NCBI GenBank assembly: GCA_031296755.1
Contig: JAUMMZ010000058.1
Location: 34,768 to 98,767, forward strand
Source: Collinsella sp.
Lineage (GTDB): Bacteria > Actinomycetota > Coriobacteriia > Coriobacteriales > Coriobacteriaceae
Direction of reading: 5' to 3'
DNA: 64,000 nt
Below the pieces are notes generated by a model. The model did not search any database, was not told the DNA's origin, and saw only the letters and a list, made by a program, of their open reading frames with translations. The position numbers and the translations under genes are program-made. Position 1 is the stretch's first letter; each line of letters starts with the position of its first letter. Shown piece after piece: positions 48,205 through 56,165 of this stretch.

Positions 48205-48408
48205 TCAGTCCACCTCCGGGAAGTACAGGGCGTCGAAGACGTCACTTCGAACGCGTCCGCGGATAACCACGCGCCCGCGCGCCTCCTGCTCGGCGTTTAT
48301 CTTCCTGATCACCTCGTAGGCGCTGCCTTTCTTGATCCTCAGCAGCTCCGCAACCTCGTCCGCATCCAGCATGTGCGGTCTCGGCGTCTTTGCCACCTTC
48401 TCGTCCAT
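48205..48408 (-). CDS. xis: Excisionase (HTH_17 type)
   Basis: A 67-residue protein; ATG 48408 is preferred over 48423 because AGGAGG lies directly before it. MLDADEVAELLRIKKGSAYEVIRKINAEQE is an excisionase-type winged helix. It ends one base before the integrase start, forming a coupled xis-int pair that decides between integrated and excised states. Confidence 0.82.
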   Translation of the reverse strand: MDEKVAKTPRPHMLDADEVAELLRIKKGSAYEVIRKINAEQEARGRVVIRGRVRSDVFDALYFPEVD

Positions 48409-48425
48409 GGCTCCTCCTGTCATTA

Positions 48426-48509
48426 GCGTACAGATACGTACGGTTTACAGATTCAGAGTAAACGTACATATCTGTACTGTCAATAGAATTGCGTACATTT
48501 GCGTACGCT
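48426..48509. promoter_or_regulatory. Three CGTAC-type operators between xis and the XRE gene
   Basis: CGTACAGATACGTACG (48427-48442), CGTACATATCTGTAC (48463-48477) and CGTACATTTGCGTACG (48493-48508), spaced 36 and 30 bases apart. A GTTTAC/GTAAAC inverted pair bridges the first two. They occupy the divergent promoter region and are probably bound by the adjacent XRE protein. Confidence 0.75.
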
Positions 48510-48548
48510 GATAAGATGTGCTGGTACGTAATTCCAGGAGGAGGGCTC

Positions 48549-48962
48549 ATGTCCGTAGGCGAGAACATAAGGCGGTACCGCAAGTCGCATGGCATGACGC
48601 AGGCGCAGCTCGCCGAGGCCGTCGGGCTGACCGAGGGGGCCGTGCGCCACTACGAGAGCGGCATCCGCGCCGTCAAGCCCGAGCTGCTCGAGTCCATCGC
48701 CGCAGCGCTCGGCGTGTCCGTCAACGCCCTCAAGGATTACGGCGTCGAGACCGCAGGCGACCTCATGTCGCTGCTCGTGCGGCTCGAAGACTCCTTCGGC
48801 ATAGTTCCCTCAGCCGACGGTTCGGGCCTCTCCCTGAACCCCAAGGCGCCGCACGCGCCCAAAGCCGCGATGGCGATCGAGTTGTGGGCAGAGAAGCGCG
48901 CACGGCTCGAGAACGGCGAGATCGACGCCGACGAGTACGAGGACTGGAAAGCCTCGCTGTAA
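48549..48962 (+). CDS. XRE-family regulator, probable ICE repressor
   Basis: A 137-residue protein with an N-terminal XRE helix-turn-helix (IRRYRKSHGMTQAQLAEAVG, then LTEGAVRHYESGIR) and a C-terminal acidic helical region. The start ATG 48549 follows AGGAGGAGGG. It is divergent from xis-int across a region with three CGTAC operators, the classic arrangement of a lysogeny-type switch. The same operator near parA implies a regulon. Confidence 0.82.
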   Translation: MSVGENIRRYRKSHGMTQAQLAEAVGLTEGAVRHYESGIRAVKPELLESIAAALGVSVNALKDYGVETAGDLMSLLVRLEDSFGIVPSADGSGLSLNPKAPHAPKAAMAIELWAEKRARLENGEIDADEYEDWKASL

Positions 48963-49049
48963 CGGCTCCCCGCATTTCGCAATCAACGCAACCGAATCAG
49001 GACGCCAGGCTAGGCGGTGAGCTCCGCTCGCTCCTGCGTAAGCTGAGTT

Positions 49050-49423
49050 TTTACTCCCCATTGCATGCAAAGGCATTTCAAGCGTAAATGGGGAGTAAAT
49101 GACGCGGTGGCTTACATGGCGGCACACGGCAGTACACTGCGGCATTTCCCCTGATTACTCCCGTTTTCATTGAGGCGGCGAGATTCTTTACTCCCCATTA
49201 ACCACCTGGGGAAACGCCGTACGGAGACCGTAAAAACGCCCGTTGAGTTCGATTTGAGTTTCACGGGCCCCGAAACGGCCTCGTTTCGTTCTCGGGGACA
49301 AAAATCGCGCGTCTACTCATTCGGGATAAATCTTTACTCCCGTTCCTCCGAATACCGCCTCGTACTTTGCCATCTTGAAATACGGGGAGTAAATCGCGAA
49401 ATCGCAGGTGAAAGGGAGTAAAA
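49050..49423. repeat. Cluster of TTTACTCCC arm-type repeats
   Basis: Direct and inverted copies of TTTACTCCC: 49050, 49090 (inverted), 49154 (ATTACTCCCG), 49187, 49333, 49384 (inverted) and 49412 (inverted). A weaker TTTACTCACC lies near 49477. The attachment core itself contains ACTCCC. This pattern matches integrase arm sites. No gene is seen in 48963-49579. Confidence 0.7.
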
Positions 49424-49580
49424 CGGCAAAGAAAAAGCCTCCGTCCCAACGCGGGAACGGAGGCCAGATTACCGTATTTACTCACCGCCGTCGCTGGCGG
49501 CTTTGCCATGACTCTCGTACGAAACGAAACTCAGCGGCACAGTGCGGCACTCAAAAGTGCAGGTCAGAACCCTATCAGCC
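49412..49580. repeat. Unit right-end repeat, copy 2 (next to guaA)
   Basis: Matches 16617-16783. It includes the hairpin GCCTCCGT/ACGGAGGC (49437-49464) and ends at the guaA stop codon. Confidence 0.85.
49437..49464. terminator. Hairpin in the ICE right end
   Basis: GCCTCCGT and ACGGAGGC around a 12-base loop with a further CCC/GGG pairing. It may terminate guaA transcription from the right or read-through from the left. Confidence 0.55.
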
Positions 49581-51178
49581 TACTCCCACTCGATGGTCGC
49601 GGGCGGCTTGGACGTGATGTCGTAGCACACGCGGTTGGCGCCGGGGACCTCGGCAACGATGCGGCCGGAGATGCGAGCCAGCACGTCGTAGGGCAGCTTG
49701 GCCCAGTCGGCGGTCATGGCATCGCTGGACTCGACGGCACGCAGGATGATCGGGCGCTGGTAGGTGCGCTCATCGCCCATAACGCCGACGGACTTAATGT
49801 CGGGCAGGACCGCGAAATACTGCCAGCAGCTGTGCTCGGAGTTGCGCTCACCGGTCTGCTCAAACAGACGCTGATTGTAGGCGTCGAGCTCCTCGCGCAC
49901 GATGGCGTCGGCGTTCTTGAGGATCTCGAGCTTCTCCTTGTCGACCGCACCGATGATGCGGATGGCAAGACCCGGGCCCGGGAAAGGCTGACGGAACACG
50001 ATGTGACCCGGCAGGCCCAGCGCCAGACCAAGCGCACGGACCTCGTCCTTAAAGAAGTGGTCGAGCGGCTCAATGAGGTCGAAGTGCACGCCCTCGGGGA
50101 ACGGGATCAGGTTGTGATGGCTCTTGATAGTGGCCGTCTTGCCGCCCGTCTTGCGAGCGCCGGACTCGATGATGTCGGGGTAGATAGTGCCCTGAGCCAG
50201 GTACTTGACCGGCTTGCCGTCGGTCTCGAGCTGCTGCGCCACGGCGAAGAACTCTTTCCAGAACTGCGTACCGATGATACGGCGCTTCTCCTCGGGCTCG
50301 GTCACGCCGGCCAGAAGCTCGGCGTAGCGGTCCTCGGCGTGGACGTGGATAAAGTCGACGTCAAACTGCTTGGTGAAGACCTCCTCCACCTGCTCGGGCT
50401 CGCCCTTGCGCAGCAGACCGTGGTTGATGAACACGCAGGTCATCTGCTTACCTACGGCGCGAGCGCCCAGAGCAGCCACGACGGAGGAGTCGACGCCGCC
50501 GGACAGGGCCAGAATCACGCGGTCGTCACCGACCTTCTCGCGGAACTCGGCCGTCATGGTCTCGACCAGGTTGTCCATGCTCCAGTTAGGCTCCAGGCCG
50601 CAGATCTCAAACAGGAAGTTGCTCAGCAGCTGCTGACCGTACTCGGAGTGCTTGACCTCGGGGTGGAACTGCGTGGTGAAAATCTTGCGCTCGACGCACT
50701 CCATGGCGGCAACCGGGCACACGTCGGTGCTGGCGGTAACGGTAAAGCCCTCGGGCACCTCGGAAACGGCGTCGCGGTGGCTCATCCACACGGTCTGCTC
50801 CATGGGCGTGGAGTTAAAGAGCTTGGCGCCGGCCGTGCGCGTGATGGTGGCGCGGCCGTACTCGCCCACCTCGGAGTGGCCGACCTTGCCGCCGAGCGTC
50901 ACGGCCGTGATCTGATGGCCGTAGCAAAAGCCCAGGACGGGAAGGCCCAGGTCAAAGATGGCGGGATCGATAGACGGAGCGTCCTCGGCATACACGGAAG
51001 CCGGGCCGCCGGAAAGGATGAGCGCAGAGGCGTTCATCTCGCGAATCTCGTCGGCCGAGATGTCGCAGGGGACGATCTCGGAATACACGTTGAGGTCGCG
51101 GACGCGACGGGCAATGAGCTGACCGTACTGCGCACCAAAGTCGAGTACGAGGACCTTTGCGGAAGCCTTTTGATCCAT
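49580..51178 (-). CDS. guaA: GMP synthase (glutamine-hydrolysing)
   Basis: A 532-residue enzyme converting XMP to GMP. ATG 51178 is chosen (MDQKASAKVLVLDFGAQYGQLIARRV) with AGAGGGGGAACC upstream. The glutaminase domain has GFCYGHQ with the catalytic Cys and QFHPEV with His. The ATP pyrophosphatase P-loop is ALSGGVDSSV and the dimerisation domain ends in TIEWE. The last codons are the attachment site: insertion regenerates the 3' end, so the gene stays intact while units accumulate downstream. Confidence 0.97.
   Translation of the reverse strand: MDQKASAKVLVLDFGAQYGQLIARRVRDLNVYSEIVPCDISADEIREMNASALILSGGPASVYAEDAPSIDPAIFDLGLPVLGFCYGHQITAVTLGGKVGHSEVGEYGRATITRTAGAKLFNSTPMEQTVWMSHRDAVSEVPEGFTVTASTDVCPVAAMECVERKIFTTQFHPEVKHSEYGQQLLSNFLFEICGLEPNWSMDNLVETMTAEFREKVGDDRVILALSGGVDSSVVAALGARAVGKQMTCVFINHGLLRKGEPEQVEEVFTKQFDVDFIHVHAEDRYAELLAGVTEPEEKRRIIGTQFWKEFFAVAQQLETDGKPVKYLAQGTIYPDIIESGARKTGGKTATIKSHHNLIPFPEGVHFDLIEPLDHFFKDEVRALGLALGLPGHIVFRQPFPGPGLAIRIIGAVDKEKLEILKNADAIVREELDAYNQRLFEQTGERNSEHSCWQYFAVLPDIKSVGVMGDERTYQRPIILRAVESSDAMTADWAKLPYDVLARISGRIVAEVPGANRVCYDITSKPPATIEWE
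49581..49591. other. guaA attachment core, copy F (within guaA)
   Basis: TACTCCCACTC, the reverse complement of the codons for Glu-Trp-Glu and the first bases of the stop. This is the genuine guaA copy and the right boundary of the island array. Confidence 0.8.
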
Positions 51179-51445
51179 GGTTCCCCCTCTTGTTGGCGGG
51201 GAGCCGGTGCCCACCCGCGCGAATAAACGAGAATAACTTTCATAGTGTACACGTTATATGGGGTTTCTCGTCCCTCGCAGCCATCAGCGCACGGCAAACG
51301 CACGACCTGGGCCCCTATTTGACGGCAATTGAAGTGTTACCAGACGTTACAGATGATGTAATACGTTTGAACATTGAACGCTCTGTGCCACAATACTGCC
51401 GAACGACTCCGCCTCTGCGGCGGCAAATACGATAGGAATACCAGC

Positions 51446-52459
51446 ATGAAGCGCATCCTTCTCATCGCCACGGGCGGCACCATCGCATCGACCGAGGACG
51501 GCAACGGCCTCTCCCCCGCCCTGACCGGTGAGGAGCTCGCCCAGAGCGTCCCCGAGATCTCGGGCCTCTGCGAGCTCGACGTGGTGCAGCCCATGAACAT
51601 CGACAGCACCAATATGCGCCCAAGCGACTGGATGCGCATCCGCGACGTCATCGTCGAGGGCTATGCCGACCACGACGGCTTCGTGATTCTGCACGGCACC
51701 GACACCATGAGCTACACCGCGGCAGCGCTTTCCTACCTGATTCAGGACAGCCCCAAGCCCATCGTGCTCACCGGCTCGCAAAAGCCCATGGGCAACCCAT
51801 TTACTGACGCCAAACTCAACCTGTACCAGAGCCTGCTCTATGCGCTCGACGAGCATTCGCACGACGTCTCGATCGTGTTTGGCGGCGTCGCCATTGCCGG
51901 CACGCGCGCCCGCAAACAGCGCACCATGAGCTTTAACGCGTTCATTAGCGTCAACTATCCGCCCATCGCCTATATCCGCAACGACCGCATCGTGCGCAAC
52001 GGGCTCCACGGCACTCGTCAGGGCGAAAACCCGGTGCGTTTCTACGACAGCATCGATCCGCGCGTATTTGTACTCAAGCTTACGCCCGGCGTAAACCCGG
52101 GCATCCTCGACGCCCTTGCCGATAGCTACGACGCCGTGATTCTGGAGACCTTTGGCATTGGCGGTATCCCCGAGTTTGGCGAGTCGGGCGAGTCGTTCCA
52201 AGAGGCAATTTTCCGCTGGGTCGATTCGGGCCGCACTGTCGTTATGACCACACAGGTCCCCGAGGAGGGCCTCGATTTGGGTGTTTATGAGGTCGGCCGT
52301 GCCTACGCCGACCATCCGGGCATTCTACGCGGCGACGATATGACAACCGAGACGCTCGTGGCCAAAACCATGTGGGCACTCGGCCAGTCACGTGATGCGG
52401 CAGAGATTCAACGCCTGTTCTACAGCCAAGTCAATCACGACCGTATCCCGATGGTGTAA
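51446..52459 (+). CDS. ansA: Type I L-asparaginase
   Basis: A 337-residue enzyme hydrolysing asparagine to aspartate and ammonia. The two catalytic motifs are LLIATGGTIAST at the N-terminus and FVILHGTDTMSYTAAAL near residue 85. GSQKPMGNPFTDAKLNL and FGGVAIAGTRARK are typical of the cytoplasmic type I class. ATG 51446 is chosen at MKRILLIATGG. Divergent from guaA across 267 bases; TTGAAC at 51368 and CAATAC near 51391 may be its promoter. Confidence 0.93.
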   Translation: MKRILLIATGGTIASTEDGNGLSPALTGEELAQSVPEISGLCELDVVQPMNIDSTNMRPSDWMRIRDVIVEGYADHDGFVILHGTDTMSYTAAALSYLIQDSPKPIVLTGSQKPMGNPFTDAKLNLYQSLLYALDEHSHDVSIVFGGVAIAGTRARKQRTMSFNAFISVNYPPIAYIRNDRIVRNGLHGTRQGENPVRFYDSIDPRVFVLKLTPGVNPGILDALADSYDAVILETFGIGGIPEFGESGESFQEAIFRWVDSGRTVVMTTQVPEEGLDLGVYEVGRAYADHPGILRGDDMTTETLVAKTMWALGQSRDAAEIQRLFYSQVNHDRIPMV

Positions 52460-52481
52460 TTCAGTTTTCGACGGGTATCCC

Positions 52482-52700
52482 CTATTCGATGCCCTCGAGA
52501 AGCTCCGATACCGTCATGCCAAGCGCGGGCGCGATCTTAAATAAAACCTTGAGCGTGAAATTTGCCGTCCCATCTTCGATTCGGTCGAGGTAGGGTCGGC
52601 TGATTCCTGTCGCCACGCAAAAATCGACCTTGGAGATACCAAGGGCCTTGCGCGTCCGCTCAACTCGCTCGCCAAGAATCTGTTTCGCATGCTCATTCAT
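52482..52700 (-). CDS. XRE-family transcriptional regulator (small)
   Basis: A 72-residue single-domain helix-turn-helix protein (RVERTRKALGISKVDFCVATGISRPYLDRIEDG, then ALGMTVSELLEGIE). ATG 52700 is used (MNEHAKQILGERVERTR). It is divergent from the next gene, with a TTTACGTT/AACTATAGTTTAC AT-rich region between them as its likely operator. Confidence 0.8.
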   Translation of the reverse strand: MNEHAKQILGERVERTRKALGISKVDFCVATGISRPYLDRIEDGTANFTLKVLFKIAPALGMTVSELLEGIE

Positions 52701-52776
52701 GCAGACGAGTCTGAAATGGAGCAAAACAAAAACGTAAACTATAGTTTACATTTTGCCGAATATACAGGAGTTTTCT

Positions 52777-53166
52777 ATGTCGGCTTGCTCAATTTGCATG
52801 CGTCAGAAATCACGCTGCTCAGACGGCGCGCAGCCCAAGCTTGTCGTCGTTGAGGCCGAATGCCTTTCCCCGGACGAACGCACAGCCTTTACGCTGCTAT
52901 CGAGCCGTGTTGCGACCGCACTGCTCCCCGACCCGGCGAGAGGCGAGCTCGCCGCTCAATGCCGAACGCACGGCTGCGCCCTTGACCAGGCCGTAGTAAT
53001 AGCAACCAGCCAGCGTGGCCTGCCCCTCCTTTTAGAAGCCGGTATCGCGCTCTGCCTTCGCGGCGCCGGATACGAAAACGAGGCCGCCGCCGATGTGGTC
53101 TTTAAACCACGATCGAGCGGCGGCCTCGCAGCAGCCATTGAATATGCGTGCAGGCTCGTTGCCTAA
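52777..53166 (+). CDS. HAD-like protein fragment or small HAD-family protein
   Basis: A 129-residue protein starting after CAGGAG. The C-terminal half (DQAVVIATSQRGLPLLLEAG, then ALCLRGAGYENEAAADVVF) resembles the last third of Cof-type HAD phosphatases, where the residue run ends in GGLAAAIE. The N-terminus is Cys-rich (ACSICMRQKSRC) and unrelated. The catalytic DxDGT is absent, so it cannot be a complete HAD phosphatase; it may have a regulatory or binding role. Divergent from the XRE gene. Confidence 0.55.
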   Translation: MSACSICMRQKSRCSDGAQPKLVVVEAECLSPDERTAFTLLSSRVATALLPDPARGELAAQCRTHGCALDQAVVIATSQRGLPLLLEAGIALCLRGAGYENEAAADVVFKPRSSGGLAAAIEYACRLVA

Positions 53167-53175
53167 AAGGACAAG

Positions 53176-53559
53176 CTAGAAACCAAAGCCAAAGCCCGTT
53201 CCGGTAATCGCCGAATACATAAAGTAGACGTTGATCACGTTGAGGAACACACCCGTGATGCAACCGTTGCGCAGGTAGCGCTCGCACACGATGCGCGCCA
53301 TGGCGGCGGAATCCTCATTGTTCTTTGCCTGGCGTCCCGCCGTAAAGTACGTCGCCACGCTCAACAGCAGGTTGAGCACCGGAAGTGCCAGCAGCTCGTA
53401 GCTCTTGCCCCAGCGCGTCACCTCGCCGGCGGCATTAAACTTCGTTGCCACCTCGGGACCAATGTTGGGGATAACACACGCTGCGACCACCAGCGGAAGC
53501 ACTGCAAGTACCAGCAGCGCGATGCCCATGTAGCCGGCTTTTTTGCCATATTTAAACAT
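53176..53559 (-). CDS. DUF1648 membrane protein
   Basis: A 127-residue protein with three membrane segments. The stretch IPNIGPEVATKFNAAGEVTRWGKSYELLALP matches the DUF1648 signature (H/F-x-N-x-x-G-x-x-x-x-W-x-x-K), known from SdpI-type immunity proteins. Here the domain stands alone, so a specific role cannot be stated. Ends ten bases before the HAD-like gene on the opposite strand and lies downstream of ychF. Confidence 0.75.
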   Translation of the reverse strand: MFKYGKKAGYMGIALLVLAVLPLVVAACVIPNIGPEVATKFNAAGEVTRWGKSYELLALPVLNLLLSVATYFTAGRQAKNNEDSAAMARIVCERYLRNGCITGVFLNVINVYFMYSAITGTGFGFGF

Positions 53560-53570
53560 GCGCGTCGTCC

Positions 53571-54647
53571 TTACACGTTAAAGCGGAAGTGCACGACGTC
53601 GCCATCAGCCATGACATACTCTTTGCCCTCGATGCGCAGCTTGCCGGCGGCCTTGGCGCCCTGCTCACCGCCGAGCTCGATGTAGTCGTCATAGCCAATG
53701 ACCTCGGCCTTAATAAAGCCACGCTCAAAGTCGGTGTGGATGACACCGGCGGCCTGCGGGGCGGTCGCGCCCTGACGCACCGTCCAGGCCTTGACCTCCA
53801 TCTCGCCGGCCGTAAAGAACGACTGCAGGCCGAGCAGCTTGTAGGCAGCCTGAGCGAGCACGTCCAGGCCGGGCTGTTCCAGGCCCAGGCTTTCCAGGTA
53901 GTCGGCGGCGTCCTCGGGATCGAGCTCGGAAAGCTCGGCCTCGATCTTGGCGCAGATAGGCAGCGGCTTGACGCCGTCGATGGGTGCCAGATCGTCGTTG
54001 AGCATATCCTCGTCCACGTTGGCCACATACAGGATGGGCTTCATGGTGAGCAGGAACAGGCCCTTGGCGGCGGCACGCTCCTCGTCGGTCATCTCCATGG
54101 ATGCGGCGCGCTTGCCCTCGTTGAGCCAGGCAAGCAGGCGCTTGGCCACCTCGAACTTGGGCATGAGCTCCTTGTCGCGCTTGGCCTCCTTCTCGAGCTT
54201 GGGCAGCTGCTTCTCGAGCGTGCCCATGTCGGCCAGGATAAGCTCGGTCATGATAGTGTCGGCATCGCCGGCGGGATCGACGAACTCGCCGGTGCGACCC
54301 ACCTCGCGCATAACGTTGGGATCCTTAAAGTAGCGCACGACCTCACAGATGGCATCGGTCTCGCGTATGTTTGCCAGGAACTGGTTGCCCAGACCCTCGC
54401 CCTCGTTAGCGCCCTTCACCAGACCTGCGATGTCGACGAACTCGACCGTCGCCGGCACGATGCGACCCGGGTGAACGATGTCGGCGAGCTTTTGCAAGCG
54501 GCTATCGGGCACGTCGACGATACCCACGTTGGGGTCGATCGTGGCGAACGGGTAGTTGGCGGCAAGGCCGGTCTTTTTGGTAAGCGCGGTGAACAGCGTC
54601 GACTTGCCCACGTTGGGCAGGCCCACGATACCGATGGAAAGGGACAC
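53571..54647 (-). CDS. ychF: Redox-regulated ATPase YchF (OLA1 family)
   Basis: A 358-residue P-loop protein. MSLSIGIVGLPNVGKSTLFTALT is the G1 motif, VEFVDIAGLVKGANEGEGLGNQFL is the switch II region, and a coiled coil (LEKQLPKLEKEAKRDKELMP) follows. The C-terminal TGS-like domain includes AWTVRQGATAPQAAGVIHTDFERGFIKAEV. YchF binds ribosomes and responds to oxidative stress. AAAGGAGCTGTC precedes the ATG. Confidence 0.96.
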   Translation of the reverse strand: MSLSIGIVGLPNVGKSTLFTALTKKTGLAANYPFATIDPNVGIVDVPDSRLQKLADIVHPGRIVPATVEFVDIAGLVKGANEGEGLGNQFLANIRETDAICEVVRYFKDPNVMREVGRTGEFVDPAGDADTIMTELILADMGTLEKQLPKLEKEAKRDKELMPKFEVAKRLLAWLNEGKRAASMEMTDEERAAAKGLFLLTMKPILYVANVDEDMLNDDLAPIDGVKPLPICAKIEAELSELDPEDAADYLESLGLEQPGLDVLAQAAYKLLGLQSFFTAGEMEVKAWTVRQGATAPQAAGVIHTDFERGFIKAEVIGYDDYIELGGEQGAKAAGKLRIEGKEYVMADGDVVHFRFNV

Positions 54648-54761
54648 GACAGCTCCTTTTGGTACAGGTACTTCAAACCGTATTAGTATAGCGCCGCCGC
54701 AGCATCCGGGCGAATCCGGACACCGCGGCGGCGCAAATGAAGCAGAGATAGAGCTCGCTGA

Positions 54762-56015
54762 CTAGTCCGCGAGCTTTTCCACCTGGTCGAGCATCTTGTC
54801 AAGCTTGGCCTTTGCTTCGGCCTTGACCTTCTCGGCCTCCTCGTGGGCCTTGGCCTTCTGAGCGGCCTTTTCCTCGGCCTCGGGGTCGACAACGACCAGA
54901 TTGGACGCATCGTGCTCGACCAGCTTGAGCGCATGATCGGGGCACACCTTGACGCAAGCTCCGCAACCTAGGCAATACGTGGACTCCAGTGCAAAGCGAC
55001 CGCTTCCCACCAAATCGCAGGCAAACGTGGGGCACACGTTGACGCACTCGCCGCACGACGTGCACTTGTCAAAATCGCATTCCGGTGTGCTCACCTGCAT
55101 ATTCTGGGCAAGCTCGGGGTGGTTCTGCAGCGTCGAGAGCAGCAGCTGCCGCCCGTGCGTGAGCGAACGGCGACGCTTGGTCGTCGTGGTGCCGCACATG
55201 GTGTTGAGTGTGCGCTCGAGCTGCGTGATCTGGTGACGGTGGGCCTTCAACTTCTGCGTCACCGAGGCCAGTGCCGCCGTCGCCGGGTTGAGCTTAGTCA
55301 CGGTTAGGCCCGTGGTGCGGGCAATCTTATCCATGTACTCCTTGCGCTCGTACTCGCGGCGCTTATGGCACTTGAGGCTCTTGGGGTCGACCTCCAGGCC
55401 CATGCCCGTGCCGGACCACTCCTCGGCCTTCGCAATCGCCTCGCCCAGAATGTCCTCACCGCCGGTGTTGCGACACTTATCGCACACGCCTAGTGGCAGG
55501 TAGACGCTCACGTTGGGATAGTCAGCCAGTACCGAGAACCAGGTCTCAGCAGTAATATCGCCCACGCAGGCGACGACGACCTCGTTCTCGCGCGGCATGC
55601 GCTTAAGAGCGCGCGTGCAGGTGACGTAGGCGGTCTCGTGGCTCGTAGCAGCAGAGACAATATCGTCATACAGGTTTTTAGGCGCCAGGCGCGGCGAGAT
55701 GATCGCCTCGGTCGGACAGGCAGCGGCGCACAGACCGCACTTGCGACAGGAGTCGAGAATCTCGATGGAGTCTTCCTCGACCTCGATAGCGTTGACCGGG
55801 CACACGTCCATGCACGCGGTGCAGCCGCTCTTTTCGTTTTTGCAGGTCAAGCACGGAATGGTGTTGCCGCGCGGGCGCTCCTTGTAGTCGGCAGGATTCC
55901 ACTGCGGCGCCGATGGATCGAGTGCATCGGTCACGCCGCCAAGCGGGTTTTTAAGAAAGTCGAAACCCTTGCTGATCTCGATAATGTCATCAAACAGATC
56001 GTGTTCCTGCGCCAT
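54762..56015 (-). CDS. Polyferredoxin-like 4Fe-4S protein
   Basis: A 417-residue iron-sulfur protein; ATG 56015 (MAQEHDLFDDIIEISKGFDF) is preferred as GAGGGGCCGCGC lies upstream. Four ferredoxin-type Cys motifs: CTACMDVCP and CRKCGLCAAACP near residues 70-100, CTSCGECVNVCP and CLGCGACVKVCP near residues 325-365. Between them lie a Cys-containing CHKRREYERKEY segment and a helical region. The C-terminus is a Lys/Ala-rich coiled coil. Family members shuttle electrons in anaerobes; partners are not evident here. Confidence 0.85.
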   Translation of the reverse strand: MAQEHDLFDDIIEISKGFDFLKNPLGGVTDALDPSAPQWNPADYKERPRGNTIPCLTCKNEKSGCTACMDVCPVNAIEVEEDSIEILDSCRKCGLCAAACPTEAIISPRLAPKNLYDDIVSAATSHETAYVTCTRALKRMPRENEVVVACVGDITAETWFSVLADYPNVSVYLPLGVCDKCRNTGGEDILGEAIAKAEEWSGTGMGLEVDPKSLKCHKRREYERKEYMDKIARTTGLTVTKLNPATAALASVTQKLKAHRHQITQLERTLNTMCGTTTTKRRRSLTHGRQLLLSTLQNHPELAQNMQVSTPECDFDKCTSCGECVNVCPTFACDLVGSGRFALESTYCLGCGACVKVCPDHALKLVEHDASNLVVVDPEAEEKAAQKAKAHEEAEKVKAEAKAKLDKMLDQVEKLAD

Positions 56016-56165
56016 GCGCGGCCCCTCCCTGAGCAGTGCAAACAAGCAAGAGATAATGATACGCCATCGGCCCACGACTCGGGCAAATTACACGCGGAGC
56101 ACCTTTGAGGCAAATAGCCTATGCCTATCGCCGCCTCGATTGCACAAGGTCGATCAAGCGCCTAG

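Noticed and set aside
51179..51445. Purine riboswitch ahead of guaA
   Set aside because: The guaA leader is short and I see no purine-riboswitch core or strong paired elements.
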